Virus record (IMG/VR): IMGVR_UViG_3300033047_000026
Location: 1 to 47,946 of that record
Origin: a virus
Length of the DNA stretch: 47,946 nt
Reading direction: 5' to 3' (one strand)
Position numbers and translations under genes: made by a program. Of this stretch, positions 32,796-40,254 are shown one piece after another (position 1 is the stretch's first letter; each line of letters opens with the position of its first letter). A model generated the notes under the pieces. That model saw only the letters and a program-made list of their open reading frames with translations, was not told the DNA's origin and made no database searches.

Positions 32796-34550
32796 TTATG
32801 TTACCGCCCACTCAACGCCACATTTACTGATATTACCTGTAAAGTTTGCATCAGACGTTATTCTTATATACATCTTGTCATAAGCATTTGCTGAGTTTCT
32901 TGTACCGATAGATATACCCCAGGTTGACGTGGGCAAAGTCTGGTCGCTACCAAAAGATGCGGCGTAACATCCGTCTCCATCGCTCCATGAGCCTGGAACG
33001 AAGTTCTCATTGATGTCAAGCCAGCCTGTCCCCTCTCCGTCGTTTTCAGGGAACTTGATCGATATCTTAACCTCAGTGTGAGAACCACCCGTAAAGGATG
33101 CGCTCTCAGAAATCACAGTTGCCGTGCCCTCCAATATAATCCTAAAGTTACCTGCTCCTGTAGAATCTGTAAAGTATCGATACCAAAATCTTGTGCCTAC
33201 TGCTGAAGAGTAATCAGGATTGCCAGCAGGAGCATCCGTTGCTGCCGTAAAATCAAGCAACGGAAATGATACGCTTCCGTTTAGAACCTGCAAACCGTTG
33301 CTATATCCAATAGTACCAGAAATAAGAGATACGCTTCCGTTCCAAGAGGAAGATAAATCATTGTCAAAGTCTACACTGCTTAACAGTCTATAACTCTCTC
33401 CATTCATATTGTCGTTGAGGTCTGTTGCGTCATCGGCAACAGAATCAAGCAGCATGTCGAAGCCTTCAGAATAGCTTCCAGTGACAGTTCCTTGAATTGT
33501 TCTCAACGTTCTAGCTCTTGCTCTAAAGCCATCATAGGTTGTAAGTCCTGTTATAATTCGGCTTGCAGTTGCAGTTGCAGTTGATTGATAATTAGTAAGA
33601 GTATTATCATATGCTGTTGGAATTGAAAGGCTCGCTGAGCTTATTGAACAGTTATTTATAGATGGATAGCTTATGGCGCTGGCTGAAGACGAATAAGTAG
33701 TTCTATAAGCGTTGTCTATATCAACCTCAAACGTGCCCGTAGCAGCCGTGTGATATTCGATTCCTGATATATTCTTGCTTCCTGTTCCAGAAAAGCTAGA
33801 CCACGCTTCGCCAGATATGGAAGTAGCCGTTGTATCCGCATCTATGATATAGACAAATTCTTCTGTCGAGTTAGTTCCTAAGCTTGTAATGTGTTGAACT
33901 TGTATTGTATTATAGCCATTTCTTAGATCTGCTGCTTTTACGATCCAGGCTCCTGTTCGATACTTTCTACCATCGAATGAGGAGCCAGTAGGGAATTGTA
34001 CTGAAGTTGCCGCTGAAAGGGTCGAAAAACCGCTTGAGTTGCCATTTAGGGAAGCGCCTGACCCAAACGAGGAAAGATTAGTAGAATGTATTGTAGAGCC
34101 GTTTACGGACAGGTATAGAGTACCATCATCACCAGGTCCAAAAGAGTTCTCAGGATAAGAGTTACTAGGGTCTACTACGACTGCCTCAGCTAAAACGCCA
34201 GAGGCATCTGTGGTTCCTGATATTATACCTCTATCAGGCGTAGTGACATCAAAATCGCCGCCGATATCGATAGAAGGATGAAGCGTATACCCCGCTGGAT
34301 TTGAAACAGCAGATGTTCCGTATGAGAGTTTTCCTGAGGAGCCAGTAGAGGCGCTCATGTCGCTAAGGTCCGGAGATGCGGCAGGAAGCATGGAGTCTAC
34401 AATATCCGCCAGATAATCGAGAGCATCATCTGTATTTCCTGGATCGGCCCCACCCCAATCGTCATTATCTATGGGCGTAAAAGTAACCTCAGATGCGTCT
34501 ACATCTATATCATCATTGTCTGATTGTATATTACGAGGCACATGAGGCAT
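32796..34550 (-). CDS. Fibre-region virion protein (584 aa)
   Basis: A Ser/Thr/Gly/Asp-rich, beta-strand-rich protein starting the fibre group. The N-terminus carries 'DDWGGADPGNTDDALDYLADIV' around residue 30, a short helix-forming segment common near the N-termini of phage fibre and adhesin proteins. The rest alternates beta segments, with jelly-roll-like stretches around residues 150-260 and 400-580. No enzyme motif. A GGAGATTTT ribosome binding site precedes ATG 34550. The next fibre gene starts 1 base after the stop. Role in host contact is inferred from composition and neighbours. Confidence 0.75.
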   Translation of the reverse strand: MPHVPRNIQSDNDDIDVDASEVTFTPIDNDDWGGADPGNTDDALDYLADIVDSMLPAASPDLSDMSASTGSSGKLSYGTSAVSNPAGYTLHPSIDIGGDFDVTTPDRGIISGTTDASGVLAEAVVVDPSNSYPENSFGPGDDGTLYLSVNGSTIHSTNLSSFGSGASLNGNSSGFSTLSAATSVQFPTGSSFDGRKYRTGAWIVKAADLRNGYNTIQVQHITSLGTNSTEEFVYIIDADTTATSISGEAWSSFSGTGSKNISGIEYHTAATGTFEVDIDNAYRTTYSSSASAISYPSINNCSISSASLSIPTAYDNTLTNYQSTATATASRIITGLTTYDGFRARARTLRTIQGTVTGSYSEGFDMLLDSVADDATDLNDNMNGESYRLLSSVDFDNDLSSSWNGSVSLISGTIGYSNGLQVLNGSVSFPLLDFTAATDAPAGNPDYSSAVGTRFWYRYFTDSTGAGNFRIILEGTATVISESASFTGGSHTEVKISIKFPENDGEGTGWLDINENFVPGSWSDGDGCYAASFGSDQTLPTSTWGISIGTRNSANAYDKMYIRITSDANFTGNISKCGVEWAVT

Positions 34551-34606
34551 AGAAAATCTCCAGGTCTATCTTGATTTTCGCAAAAAAACCACTAACATCC
34601 TTGATA

Positions 34607-35413
34607 TTAACGACAGCAAAGAGTAGTCAAAGCAGAATAAATCTGTTTAGGGGTCATTTTTTTATCATAAGACTCTATAAGTCTGCATGCCATGCCTGCC
34701 ATTACTGGGGTCAAAATACTTGTCCCTGACATCTTTATGTATTTATCATTCCTATACATAGTGTCCAAGCTCTTGTATGGCATTGCGACTCCCGGCTGTG
34801 CTCCTGGTATTTCTTGATACTGATCACCTTTCACATAGCCGACTGCCATAACCTCTGGAAACTTCGCAGGATAAACCATGTCTTGTTTTTTGGAGTTAAT
34901 ATTTCCTGCTGCGGAAAATAAGCAGATACCGCTTCTCGCAGCCTTCTGTATGGCATCCCTCAGTAATGGGTGTTCGATATCGCAGCCGAAGGACATAACA
35001 ATAACATCAACCCTTTTTACGATGGCGTACAATATTGAAGCTTGCACGGCGCTATGCTTTCCTAGTCCGCTATCAGATATGCCTTTGGCATAAATAATTT
35101 CAGCGGATGGAGCGAGCCCTTGGATCTCTCCTGTGCCCTTTATAATACCAGCTACGCCGGTGGCGTGACCATGCTCATCTCTTGCGCCTTTTTTACTATC
35201 AGAAAAATCTATTGCATCTCCAAGAGACACAGGTATAGATTTGTGATTAGGATAGCCAGTATCGATGATACAAACACGAACCCCTCGTCCCGTCCCTCGA
35301 AGGGAATTATCCGAAATACCAAAATACTCAGGCGAGTATATTACTTTTTCCTTTAAACTAGAAACTGCATATCTTGAATTCGGTTTTGGACATTTAAACA
35401 TTCCACTTCTCAT
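34607..35413 (-). CDS. Subtilisin-like serine protease (family S8, 268 aa)
   Basis: A small S8 protease with all catalytic elements: Asp51 in 'VCIIDTGYPNH', His83 in 'DEHGHATGVAG', the oxyanion Asn in 'SAAGN', and Ser232 in 'MSGTSILTPVMAG'. There is no signal peptide and only a short N-terminal extension, so it probably acts inside the cell or in the virion and not as a secreted pro-enzyme. The start could be ATG 35413 or ATG 35401; both overlap the end of the GT9-like gene. It closes the enzyme cluster directly before the fibre genes. Likely tasks are maturation of fibre or adhesin proteins or entry-related proteolysis; both are inference. Phages normally use the prohead protease for capsid maturation, so a subtilase here is unusual. 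Confidence 0.9.
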   Translation of the reverse strand: MRSGMFKCPKPNSRYAVSSLKEKVIYSPEYFGISDNSLRGTGRGVRVCIIDTGYPNHKSIPVSLGDAIDFSDSKKGARDEHGHATGVAGIIKGTGEIQGLAPSAEIIYAKGISDSGLGKHSAVQASILYAIVKRVDVIVMSFGCDIEHPLLRDAIQKAARSGICLFSAAGNINSKKQDMVYPAKFPEVMAVGYVKGDQYQEIPGAQPGVAMPYKSLDTMYRNDKYIKMSGTSILTPVMAGMACRLIESYDKKMTPKQIYSALTTLCCR

Positions 35414-36128
35414 GATTCAATATTATCCTGTTGCCATGACCAAAAAATTCAATCTCTGCATTGAAGCTTTCTGAGTCAAGGAACTCAACATGCTTTCTCA
35501 GCGCTAAAGCTGCATGAACGGTAAACAAATCATCCGTTATAATGCGTTGGCATCTATTGATTTCATCTATGCGTTTTAGTAAATCTTGTTTCAAAGGAAC
35601 ATGCCAAGGTTCAGAGAGTCTTAGCGCCAGGTTCTTCTTTACATATGACCGAAGCTCTCCATTGGATATAGCTATTCCTGTTTTTGTTTGCTTGGTCTTG
35701 TTCTTAGGATAATACGCCAAATCATAACCATCTCCTCTCCAGGAAAGTCCTGAAGCCCTAAACAAAATTTGCAATATATGCTTATCAACTTTGTTGCCTG
35801 AGAAATATGACTGAACATCTTTTGGACAATCAATAGAGAGAAAACCCTTAAGCTTAGTTTTGCTTACATCCTCTATATCTAGTTTTCTACCTATCTCAGA
35901 TAAAGTAATTATAAAATCATATGAATCAATCGAGTTAGGCATGCCAATAAAGATGTTATCTATTTTCTTATTATATCTAAAGAGACAATAACTATCTTCC
36001 GTAGTCGCCCAGTCAAGAGACAGTCCTGCATTTTCTTTATGCAACCTCTTGATTAGAGAGGTAGCACATAGTGACTCCCAAGGTTGCCCATGATGAACAA
36101 CTAGTCCTCTTTGTTTCTTTCCTATCAT
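35394..36128 (-). CDS. GT9-like (heptosyltransferase-type) glycosyltransferase, short form (244 aa)
   Basis: Looks like a compact relative of family GT9 (ADP-heptose:LPS heptosyltransferases). The N-terminus has the 'VVHHGQPWESLCATSLIKRL' pattern of the first Rossmann domain with its helix of target selection, and the last 50 residues ('RIITDDLFTVHAALALRKHVEFLD') match the GT9 donor region in which a conserved Asp precedes a helix with His-Ala-Ala. Usual GT9 enzymes have about 330-350 residues, so about 100 residues are missing in the middle; activity is uncertain. It lies 3 bases after the 219-aa gene and overlaps the start of the subtilase frame by up to 20 bases. Substrate unknown. Confidence 0.55.
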   Translation of the reverse strand: MIGKKQRGLVVHHGQPWESLCATSLIKRLHKENAGLSLDWATTEDSYCLFRYNKKIDNIFIGMPNSIDSYDFIITLSEIGRKLDIEDVSKTKLKGFLSIDCPKDVQSYFSGNKVDKHILQILFRASGLSWRGDGYDLAYYPKNKTKQTKTGIAISNGELRSYVKKNLALRLSEPWHVPLKQDLLKRIDEINRCQRIITDDLFTVHAALALRKHVEFLDSESFNAEIEFFGHGNRIILNHEKWNV

Positions 36129-36131
36129 TAT

Positions 36132-36791
36132 TTACTCGCCATCATCTAGAGAAACACCAGACTGTCTTATGTTATCCATAGTCTCCGAATCCATATCTCT
36201 ACCGCTATCAAGGTCTCTTTGAGTTATATCAAGGCTCATAATACCGTCATCCCCTTCTTCTCCGCTACTAATTTTGTCGAGTCGATTCTGCCAACCGTCC
36301 TGTATGATGAGCTTGTCCAACTCTTGCTCTCGACTTGAAATAGGTTTATTGGATCTGTTATTATATTCTTCTTTTATTCTTCCTATTTCTGTTTCATCGA
36401 TAATTTCAATCTTGCCTTTTCTTATAAGGTATTCAAGATCTGGGAATAAAACTTTAGGATCTCCAGCAAAGGAATGAACTGGTTTGCAGTCAATTGGATT
36501 TTCAAACACAATATCCTCGTCTTGGCCTTTGAGTATGAGCTTGCCCTTTGCTGTTGATCTTAGATATAGAACTCCAGTAGGCTCGACCGATTCAAAGCTC
36601 AAGCCTGTTACACTAGAAAGTAAATCAAGAACAGCATTGCCATCTACGACTTCCGCTTCTGTAACATAATAGACTTTTCGTCCTGCTATTTCTTTTGCTA
36701 TGGCTTCCATGCTGTCTATGGGCATAACTTTCATGCCATCCTTTTGAGCAACAGTTACCTGCCCTTTTTCTGAATCAATTAAAACAATCAT
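36132..36791 (-). CDS. Unknown protein between two glycosyltransferases (219 aa)
   Basis: No known family. Start ATG 36791 overlaps the glycosyltransferase stop by four bases (ATGA), so the pair is coupled. Residues 1-65 alternate short strands and helices. Around residues 90-140 ('GKLILKG ... LEYLIRKGKIEIIDE') a segment resembles the 57-residue module at the N-terminus of the upstream glycosyltransferase and of the 194-aa coiled-coil protein encoded at 18.4-18.9 kb. The last 70 residues are acidic and polar and look disordered. The gene is followed after 3 bases by the GT9-like gene. A virion-associated partner of the glycosylation cluster is possible but not shown. Confidence 0.8.
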   Translation of the reverse strand: MIVLIDSEKGQVTVAQKDGMKVMPIDSMEAIAKEIAGRKVYYVTEAEVVDGNAVLDLLSSVTGLSFESVEPTGVLYLRSTAKGKLILKGQDEDIVFENPIDCKPVHSFAGDPKVLFPDLEYLIRKGKIEIIDETEIGRIKEEYNNRSNKPISSREQELDKLIIQDGWQNRLDKISSGEEGDDGIMSLDITQRDLDSGRDMDSETMDNIRQSGVSLDDGE

Positions 36792-38194
36792 GCCTTCTCC
36801 TTTGCTTTGTCCCAAAGATATCTAATTCTCTCTTCAAATCTATCGGCAGAAGTAGAGAAAGAGTATTCGCTCATTAGGAGGTCTTGTAGCTTCTTGTTTT
36901 TATTGACTGACTCTTCTTCATGCATATAAACGTATCTCATTGTCTTTTTTAGTCTGTTGATAAAGTCATCAGACTTTAGGTTGGGCATTAGTTGCCCATC
37001 CCAATAGTGAACATGACTCGAACCTACAGGAACAGGCTGTAGGGAATCTATGTCTACCAAGTACGAATTATCTTCTTTCAAAAACATAGTATGACCGCTA
37101 TGATTTGTAGCAATAACTGGTAGTCCGCATAAGGACGCCTCTGCATAAGGTAGACCAAAACCTTCCCCACGAGAGGGTAAAACAAACGCATTGCATGCGC
37201 TGTACACCCTTGGTAATTCATACTCAGGAATAACCCTGGAGCATCGGGCAATATGTGGAGGATTATCGCCACCATACAGCTCAATAAACTTATCTATTTC
37301 CTTCTTTATAACATCAGCGCGCTTGGTGGAATGCTGATATCTACTAACAATCAAAAGCGAAACGTCATCATCGCCTGTAAACTCTTGTAGATATGCTTTC
37401 AATAAGGCATCATAACCCTTGCGATATGCCCATCCGAATAAGCTACAAAATACAAAAGACTTCATCGCTGGTCGGAACTCGTGGGGTTCATGAGTTTCGT
37501 TATATAATTTGGTCTGTATTGGATTTGGCATAACAATAACAGGTCTAGCAACTCCATGCTTCTCTAGAATTTCCGCACAAAAATCAGATGTAACCCAAAT
37601 CTCATCATACTGATTACATATATCTATTGTTTGCTGAGGAACGGATGCTGCTTCTACCGTTGTATAGAGTATTCGATAGGTTCTGCGGGGACTTATTCTT
37701 GAAAAACTTGGAATAATACTATCAATCCTTATCGCATTTTTTCCTACCTTCTTACTAAACTGAGATAGCTGCCTAGCTTCTAGTTCGTTGAGATCGCTTT
37801 TTCTAACAGTAGTAATATCCGTTTCTACACTTATGTTCCTACTGGCCAGCGCATATGCAAGATTTCGATTTGTCTTAGCATATCCACCTGCTTCGTAAAA
37901 GTGACCAGTAATTATGACTTCTGGATTTGATCCACTATCCATTCTTGTCTCCTCGTCGTTTATTTCTTCATCGCCTTGTTGCTTATGCTTAGATTGCAGG
38001 TAGGCTAAATTTTTCTCTATACGATCATTTGAATGTTCTACCACATCGAATGCGCCTAAGGCAACTAAGTTTTGAAAGGCTATGCTCTTTTTTACATCTT
38101 GCAAATCAATATGCATAACATCATCCGAATGAGGGATGTTCATGTCGATATCTTCGATGTAAACAGAGTTTCCGGTTGTATTGATGAACTTCAT
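36788..38194 (-). CDS. GT4-family glycosyltransferase with an N-terminal phage module (468 aa)
   Basis: Residues about 93-468 are a GT-B glycosyltransferase of family GT4, which transfers a sugar from a nucleotide-sugar donor. There is an N-terminal Gly-rich acceptor-side motif (GGYAKTNRNLAYAL), the linker strand 'VIVMPNPIQ', and the donor-site E-x7-E in EGFGLPYAE (Glu344, Glu352) followed by CGLPVIATNHSG. Residues 1-57 are an added module ('NSVYIEDI ... LVALGAFDVVE') resembling parts of two other proteins of this window, joined by a charged linker. I chose ATG 38194 because the module begins there; a longer frame from 38263 would run through the terminator and T-arm. No ribosome binding site is visible. 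Its stop overlaps the next start (ATGA), so the two are translated together. Acceptor unknown: virion protein, host glycan or modified DNA base. Confidence 0.85.
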   Translation of the reverse strand: MKFINTTGNSVYIEDIDMNIPHSDDVMHIDLQDVKKSIAFQNLVALGAFDVVEHSNDRIEKNLAYLQSKHKQQGDEEINDEETRMDSGSNPEVIITGHFYEAGGYAKTNRNLAYALASRNISVETDITTVRKSDLNELEARQLSQFSKKVGKNAIRIDSIIPSFSRISPRRTYRILYTTVEAASVPQQTIDICNQYDEIWVTSDFCAEILEKHGVARPVIVMPNPIQTKLYNETHEPHEFRPAMKSFVFCSLFGWAYRKGYDALLKAYLQEFTGDDDVSLLIVSRYQHSTKRADVIKKEIDKFIELYGGDNPPHIARCSRVIPEYELPRVYSACNAFVLPSRGEGFGLPYAEASLCGLPVIATNHSGHTMFLKEDNSYLVDIDSLQPVPVGSSHVHYWDGQLMPNLKSDDFINRLKKTMRYVYMHEEESVNKNKKLQDLLMSEYSFSTSADRFEERIRYLWDKAKEKA

Positions 38195-38216
38195 ATATAC
38201 TGTATCGACACAATTG

Positions 38217-38241
38217 AAAAAAGACCCGCAGAGCGAGCCTT
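38217..38241 (-). terminator. Rho-independent terminator after the tRNA-like RNA
   Basis: On the minus strand AAGGCTCGC pairs with GCGGGTCTT (9 pairs, two of them G-U) around a TCT loop, and the stem runs into a T tract (six Ts including the stem end). It lies 11 bases after the tRNA-like unit and 22 bases before the glycosyltransferase start, so it would separate an upstream non-coding transcript from that gene. Confidence 0.7.
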
Positions 38242-38252
38242 CCTTCTTCAAG

Positions 38253-38360
38253 ACACGGACCAAGGAATCGAACCTTGTCCAAAATCGTTTTTGGTTATCC
38301 CAGCAATAGCCCGCATACTCGCCGTCGTTTAGGACGGCGATGCCTGTTCCCAGGCGGGTT
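38253..38360 (-). ncRNA. Candidate structured RNA with a compact tRNA-like cloverleaf
   Basis: On the minus strand: a GCCTG/CAGGC hairpin (38342-38355), a 7-bp CGCCGTC/GACGGCG hairpin (38320-38339), then a 63-base cloverleaf-like unit (38253-38315). The unit has a 7-bp acceptor-like stem TGCGGGC/GTCCGTG with three G-U pairs, a 3-bp arm with a GG-containing loop, a 5-6-bp arm CCAAAA/TTTTGG, and a textbook T-arm: CAAGG, loop TTCGATT, CCTTG, with the conserved T-T-C-R-A pattern and closing G-C pair. It is not a standard tRNA: the middle loop has 6 bases, no T33, almost no variable loop, and no CCA. An alternative 7-bp pairing of 38308-38314 with 38354-38360 would disrupt the first hairpin and part of the acceptor-like stem. 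A terminator follows directly. A decayed tRNA or a tRNA mimic are both possible. Confidence 0.4.
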
Positions 38361-38369
38361 CTTATTGCG

Positions 38370-38456
38370 TTAGCGAATCAAGCGGTATCCCACGCCATCA
38401 ACTTCGCCTCCGACAATTTTACTGAGTGGTTTACTTAAAATACTACAGACCATCAT
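38370..38456 (-). CDS. Possible 28-codon small open frame in the structured intergenic region
   Basis: A short frame starting with two ATG codons, preceded by an AGGGGG ribosome-binding-like sequence 7 bases upstream. The peptide begins MMVCSILSKP and ends GVGYRLIR. The stop lies 10 bases before the first of the downstream hairpins. It matches no family I know. Its position just ahead of folded RNA fits a leader peptide, but chance is a real alternative; the spacing and ribosome binding site are the only support. Confidence 0.3.
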   Translation of the reverse strand: MMVCSILSKPLSKIVGGEVDGVGYRLIR

Positions 38457-38569
38457 TATGTACCCCCTGAGGATTGGAGATCTCCTAAGTTTGAGTGCAT
38501 CTACCCGATCTCTAAAGCAAATGCATACTTGCATCGTCCCTACTTTGTATAACAATACAAAACATAACC

Positions 38570-38594
38570 AGAAGACCATCTAAGAGGGTCTTCT
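38570..38594 (-). other. Hairpin, 8-bp stem (possible processing site or weak terminator)
   Basis: AGAAGACC pairs perfectly with GGTCTTCT around a 9-base loop. About 180 bases after the stop of the 143-aa gene on the minus strand. The bases after the stem (GGTTATGTTTTG) are only moderately T-rich, so it may be a weak terminator or the 5' part of the structured RNA that follows. Confidence 0.45.
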
Positions 38595-38773
38595 AAATCT
38601 TGACTTGAACGGTCTTGGAATTGATATCTATATATGCCTGGAGGAGCGAATAAAACCGCTTCTTTTGCTTGTAGACGAAAAGAGCTACTCTCTATTGATT
38701 GCATTTTATGCTCCAAAGAACAAAGGCAAACTATCTATATCTATTACAATAATAAAGCTTTCGCTCCTTTGAA

Positions 38774-39205
38774 TTACGCAGTAGATTCAGTAGTTTCTTT
38801 GACTTCTTTGACTTCGCTGACAATGCCTTCCTCGTCATCTAAGAAGAATTCTTCAAGCAAAGCCATGTCAGCAATCGTGACATTTGAATTTCCTATTGCT
38901 GAAATTGGAATCGGAGAAAAACTAACAGATATCGTCTCATCTAAGACTCCATTCCATTCTTCGAAGAACTTCTCTGAGTTCTCTTGGCTGACCTGCATAC
39001 CAATTCCTTGCTCAGTCTCGATCTCATCTCCATACTTTCGGATTAGTTCTTCTTTCTGCTCGTTCAGGTTTTTAAGTTCTTCTTGAAGCAACTTTGCAAC
39101 TTTACTAAAGCGAAAAGCAAACTTGGCAAGCATCTCAACCTTGATCAGGTTATTCAAGCTGCCACTCATTTCCGCCAACTGCCTGTAGCTAATATCCATC
39201 TGCAT
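38774..39205 (-). CDS. Small helical protein downstream of the capsid gene (143 aa)
   Basis: No family recognised. Residues 15-60 form a predicted amphipathic helix or coiled coil rich in Leu, Lys and Glu ('KVAKLLQEELKNLNEQKEEL'). The middle holds a hydrophobic 'SVSFSPIPISAIGN' strand segment. The end is strongly acidic and Thr/Ser-rich. It is the first gene after the capsid terminator and is preceded by a TATAAGGAG ribosome binding site at a good distance from the ATG at 39205. Position suggests a virion or assembly accessory role, for example a head-vertex or completion factor, but nothing in the sequence proves it. Confidence 0.8.
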   Translation of the reverse strand: MQMDISYRQLAEMSGSLNNLIKVEMLAKFAFRFSKVAKLLQEELKNLNEQKEELIRKYGDEIETEQGIGMQVSQENSEKFFEEWNGVLDETISVSFSPIPISAIGNSNVTIADMALLEEFFLDDEEGIVSEVKEVKETTESTA

Positions 39206-39290
39206 CCTTCTTCACTCCTTATAGTTCGTGTCAGCGTTTTTGTAAGCAACGCATTATTAGTATCGGCTCTTCTTTTGGCATTCGCCAGTT

Positions 39291-39324
39291 AAAAGCAAAA
39301 GGGGGCGAGCTTTCGCTCACCCCC
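39291..39324 (-). terminator. Rho-independent terminator after the major capsid gene
   Basis: Read on the minus strand, GGGGGTGAGC pairs with GCTCGCCCCC (10 pairs, one G-U) around a GAAA tetraloop. The stem is followed by TTTTGCTTTT. It lies about 37 bases past the capsid stop codon and probably ends the head-module transcript. Confidence 0.9.
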
Positions 39325-39360
39325 TTGCTTAGTTATTGTAGAAACTATCAGCTAAACTGA

Positions 39361-40236
39361 TTAGCTAGCTTCGTCTACTTCAATCTTAGAGATTGCGTAG
39401 TCGTTGATGACGGCGATGCCGACCTCTTCGTAGATAACCCAGCCGAGGCGGAGTTTCTTGGGGTCATCCGCAGGAAGGACAGTAATGTCCTGGCGAATTG
39501 GGAATGCGCCAACAGTGTCAGGCGAAGCGACGACAAGAACAGTGTTCGTTGGCATACGCGACGAGACGTGGATGTCAGCGGTCCACAAGTGACCGTAGAG
39601 ACCAGTCGTGAGAATCTCACGAACTGTTGCCTCATCGTAGAAATCCTTACCGAAAGTACGGATGTCTGCGTAACGGTTAGCGTGAACAACAATCTTAGTT
39701 GCTACGAGGTCGTGACGCTCAATGAAGCGGAATGCAGAGTTCAAAGCCGTGGTCGAAAGCGAAGACATGTCCGTAACGATTTGGTTTTGAGCAGATGCAT
39801 CAGCAGCAGCAATCAAGGCGTTAAAGATCTGTGTATCTTCTTCCTTCTGGATTGCTTCCTTAGCCTTGATCTGGGCACGGTCTACAATGTAGAAACGACG
39901 AGCCTTGATTTCAGACAAACGAATGGTTGGGTTCGCTGCGATTTCCCAAGTAGGAACGAGGATTTCCTCGCCTTCCTGTATCTGGTCAGGGACCGCACCA
40001 CGACGAGCAACAACGTGAGCAGTTGAAGCGAGGTCACGCTCGTAACGAGCAAGAGCGCCCTGTGGCAACTCGTCAACCATAAGCAACTTACGTCCTACAG
40101 CCTGATACTCAAGCGAACGACGGATGGGCTCGACCATAGCCTGAGCGAGAGCCGTGCGGCCTTCTTCAGTTTCTAGGGCCTGAGCGATGATCATTTCTTT
40201 CTGTTCATCAGAGAGATTATTCTTTACATGTGACAT
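39361..40236 (-). CDS. Major capsid protein, HK97-fold type (291 aa)
   Basis: This protein forms the capsid shell. After a helical N-terminal arm (about residues 1-75) come the features typical of the large-phage HK97 lineage: a long helix rich in Glu/Gln/Ala around residues 120-150 followed by strand-turn motifs, and a C-terminal beta region ending 'VGIAVINDYAISKIEV', a typical capsid P-domain/A-domain ending. The start at 40236 has a TAGGAG ribosome binding site. It is encoded right after the decoration protein and is followed by a strong terminator, as for the most highly expressed virion gene. The region is noticeably richer in GC-ending codons than neighbouring genes, consistent with high expression. 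Size fits a compact capsid subunit. Confidence 0.88.
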   Translation of the reverse strand: MSHVKNNLSDEQKEMIIAQALETEEGRTALAQAMVEPIRRSLEYQAVGRKLLMVDELPQGALARYERDLASTAHVVARRGAVPDQIQEGEEILVPTWEIAANPTIRLSEIKARRFYIVDRAQIKAKEAIQKEEDTQIFNALIAAADASAQNQIVTDMSSLSTTALNSAFRFIERHDLVATKIVVHANRYADIRTFGKDFYDEATVREILTTGLYGHLWTADIHVSSRMPTNTVLVVASPDTVGAFPIRQDITVLPADDPKKLRLGWVIYEEVGIAVINDYAISKIEVDEAS

Positions 40237-40254
40237 TTTATATTTCTCCTAAGA

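Larger units (their letters stand above)
38264..38773. other. 510-base stretch without a confident gene, rich in inverted repeats
   Basis: The longest non-coding stretch in the window, between the 143-aa gene and the glycosyltransferase. On the minus strand, in order, it contains: a hairpin at 38570-38594 (8-bp stem, 9-base loop); a hairpin at 38544-38561 (7-bp stem, 4-base loop); a 10-base palindrome at 38476-38485; a weak 28-codon open frame; then stacked hairpins and a tRNA-like fold described separately, ending in a terminator at 38217-38241. I could not find a convincing promoter. Confidence 0.6.

Noticed and set aside
38253-38315. A normal tRNA gene
   Set aside because: The T-arm is canonical but the middle loop has six bases without T33, the variable region is a single base, and the acceptor pairing needs three G-U pairs. 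I therefore list it only as tRNA-like.
38370-38579. A 69-residue open frame covering the upstream hairpins
   Set aside because: The first part has no ribosome binding site, a Cys/Phe-rich unlikely composition and runs through strong inverted repeats. Only the last 28 codons have a plausible start.
38217-38640. A tmRNA (tag frame plus T-arm plus terminator)
   Set aside because: No partner for the acceptor end was found upstream, no GGnTTCGAC-type 5' domain and no Ala-type G-U pair with CCA. The small frame does not end in an Ala-Ala tag.
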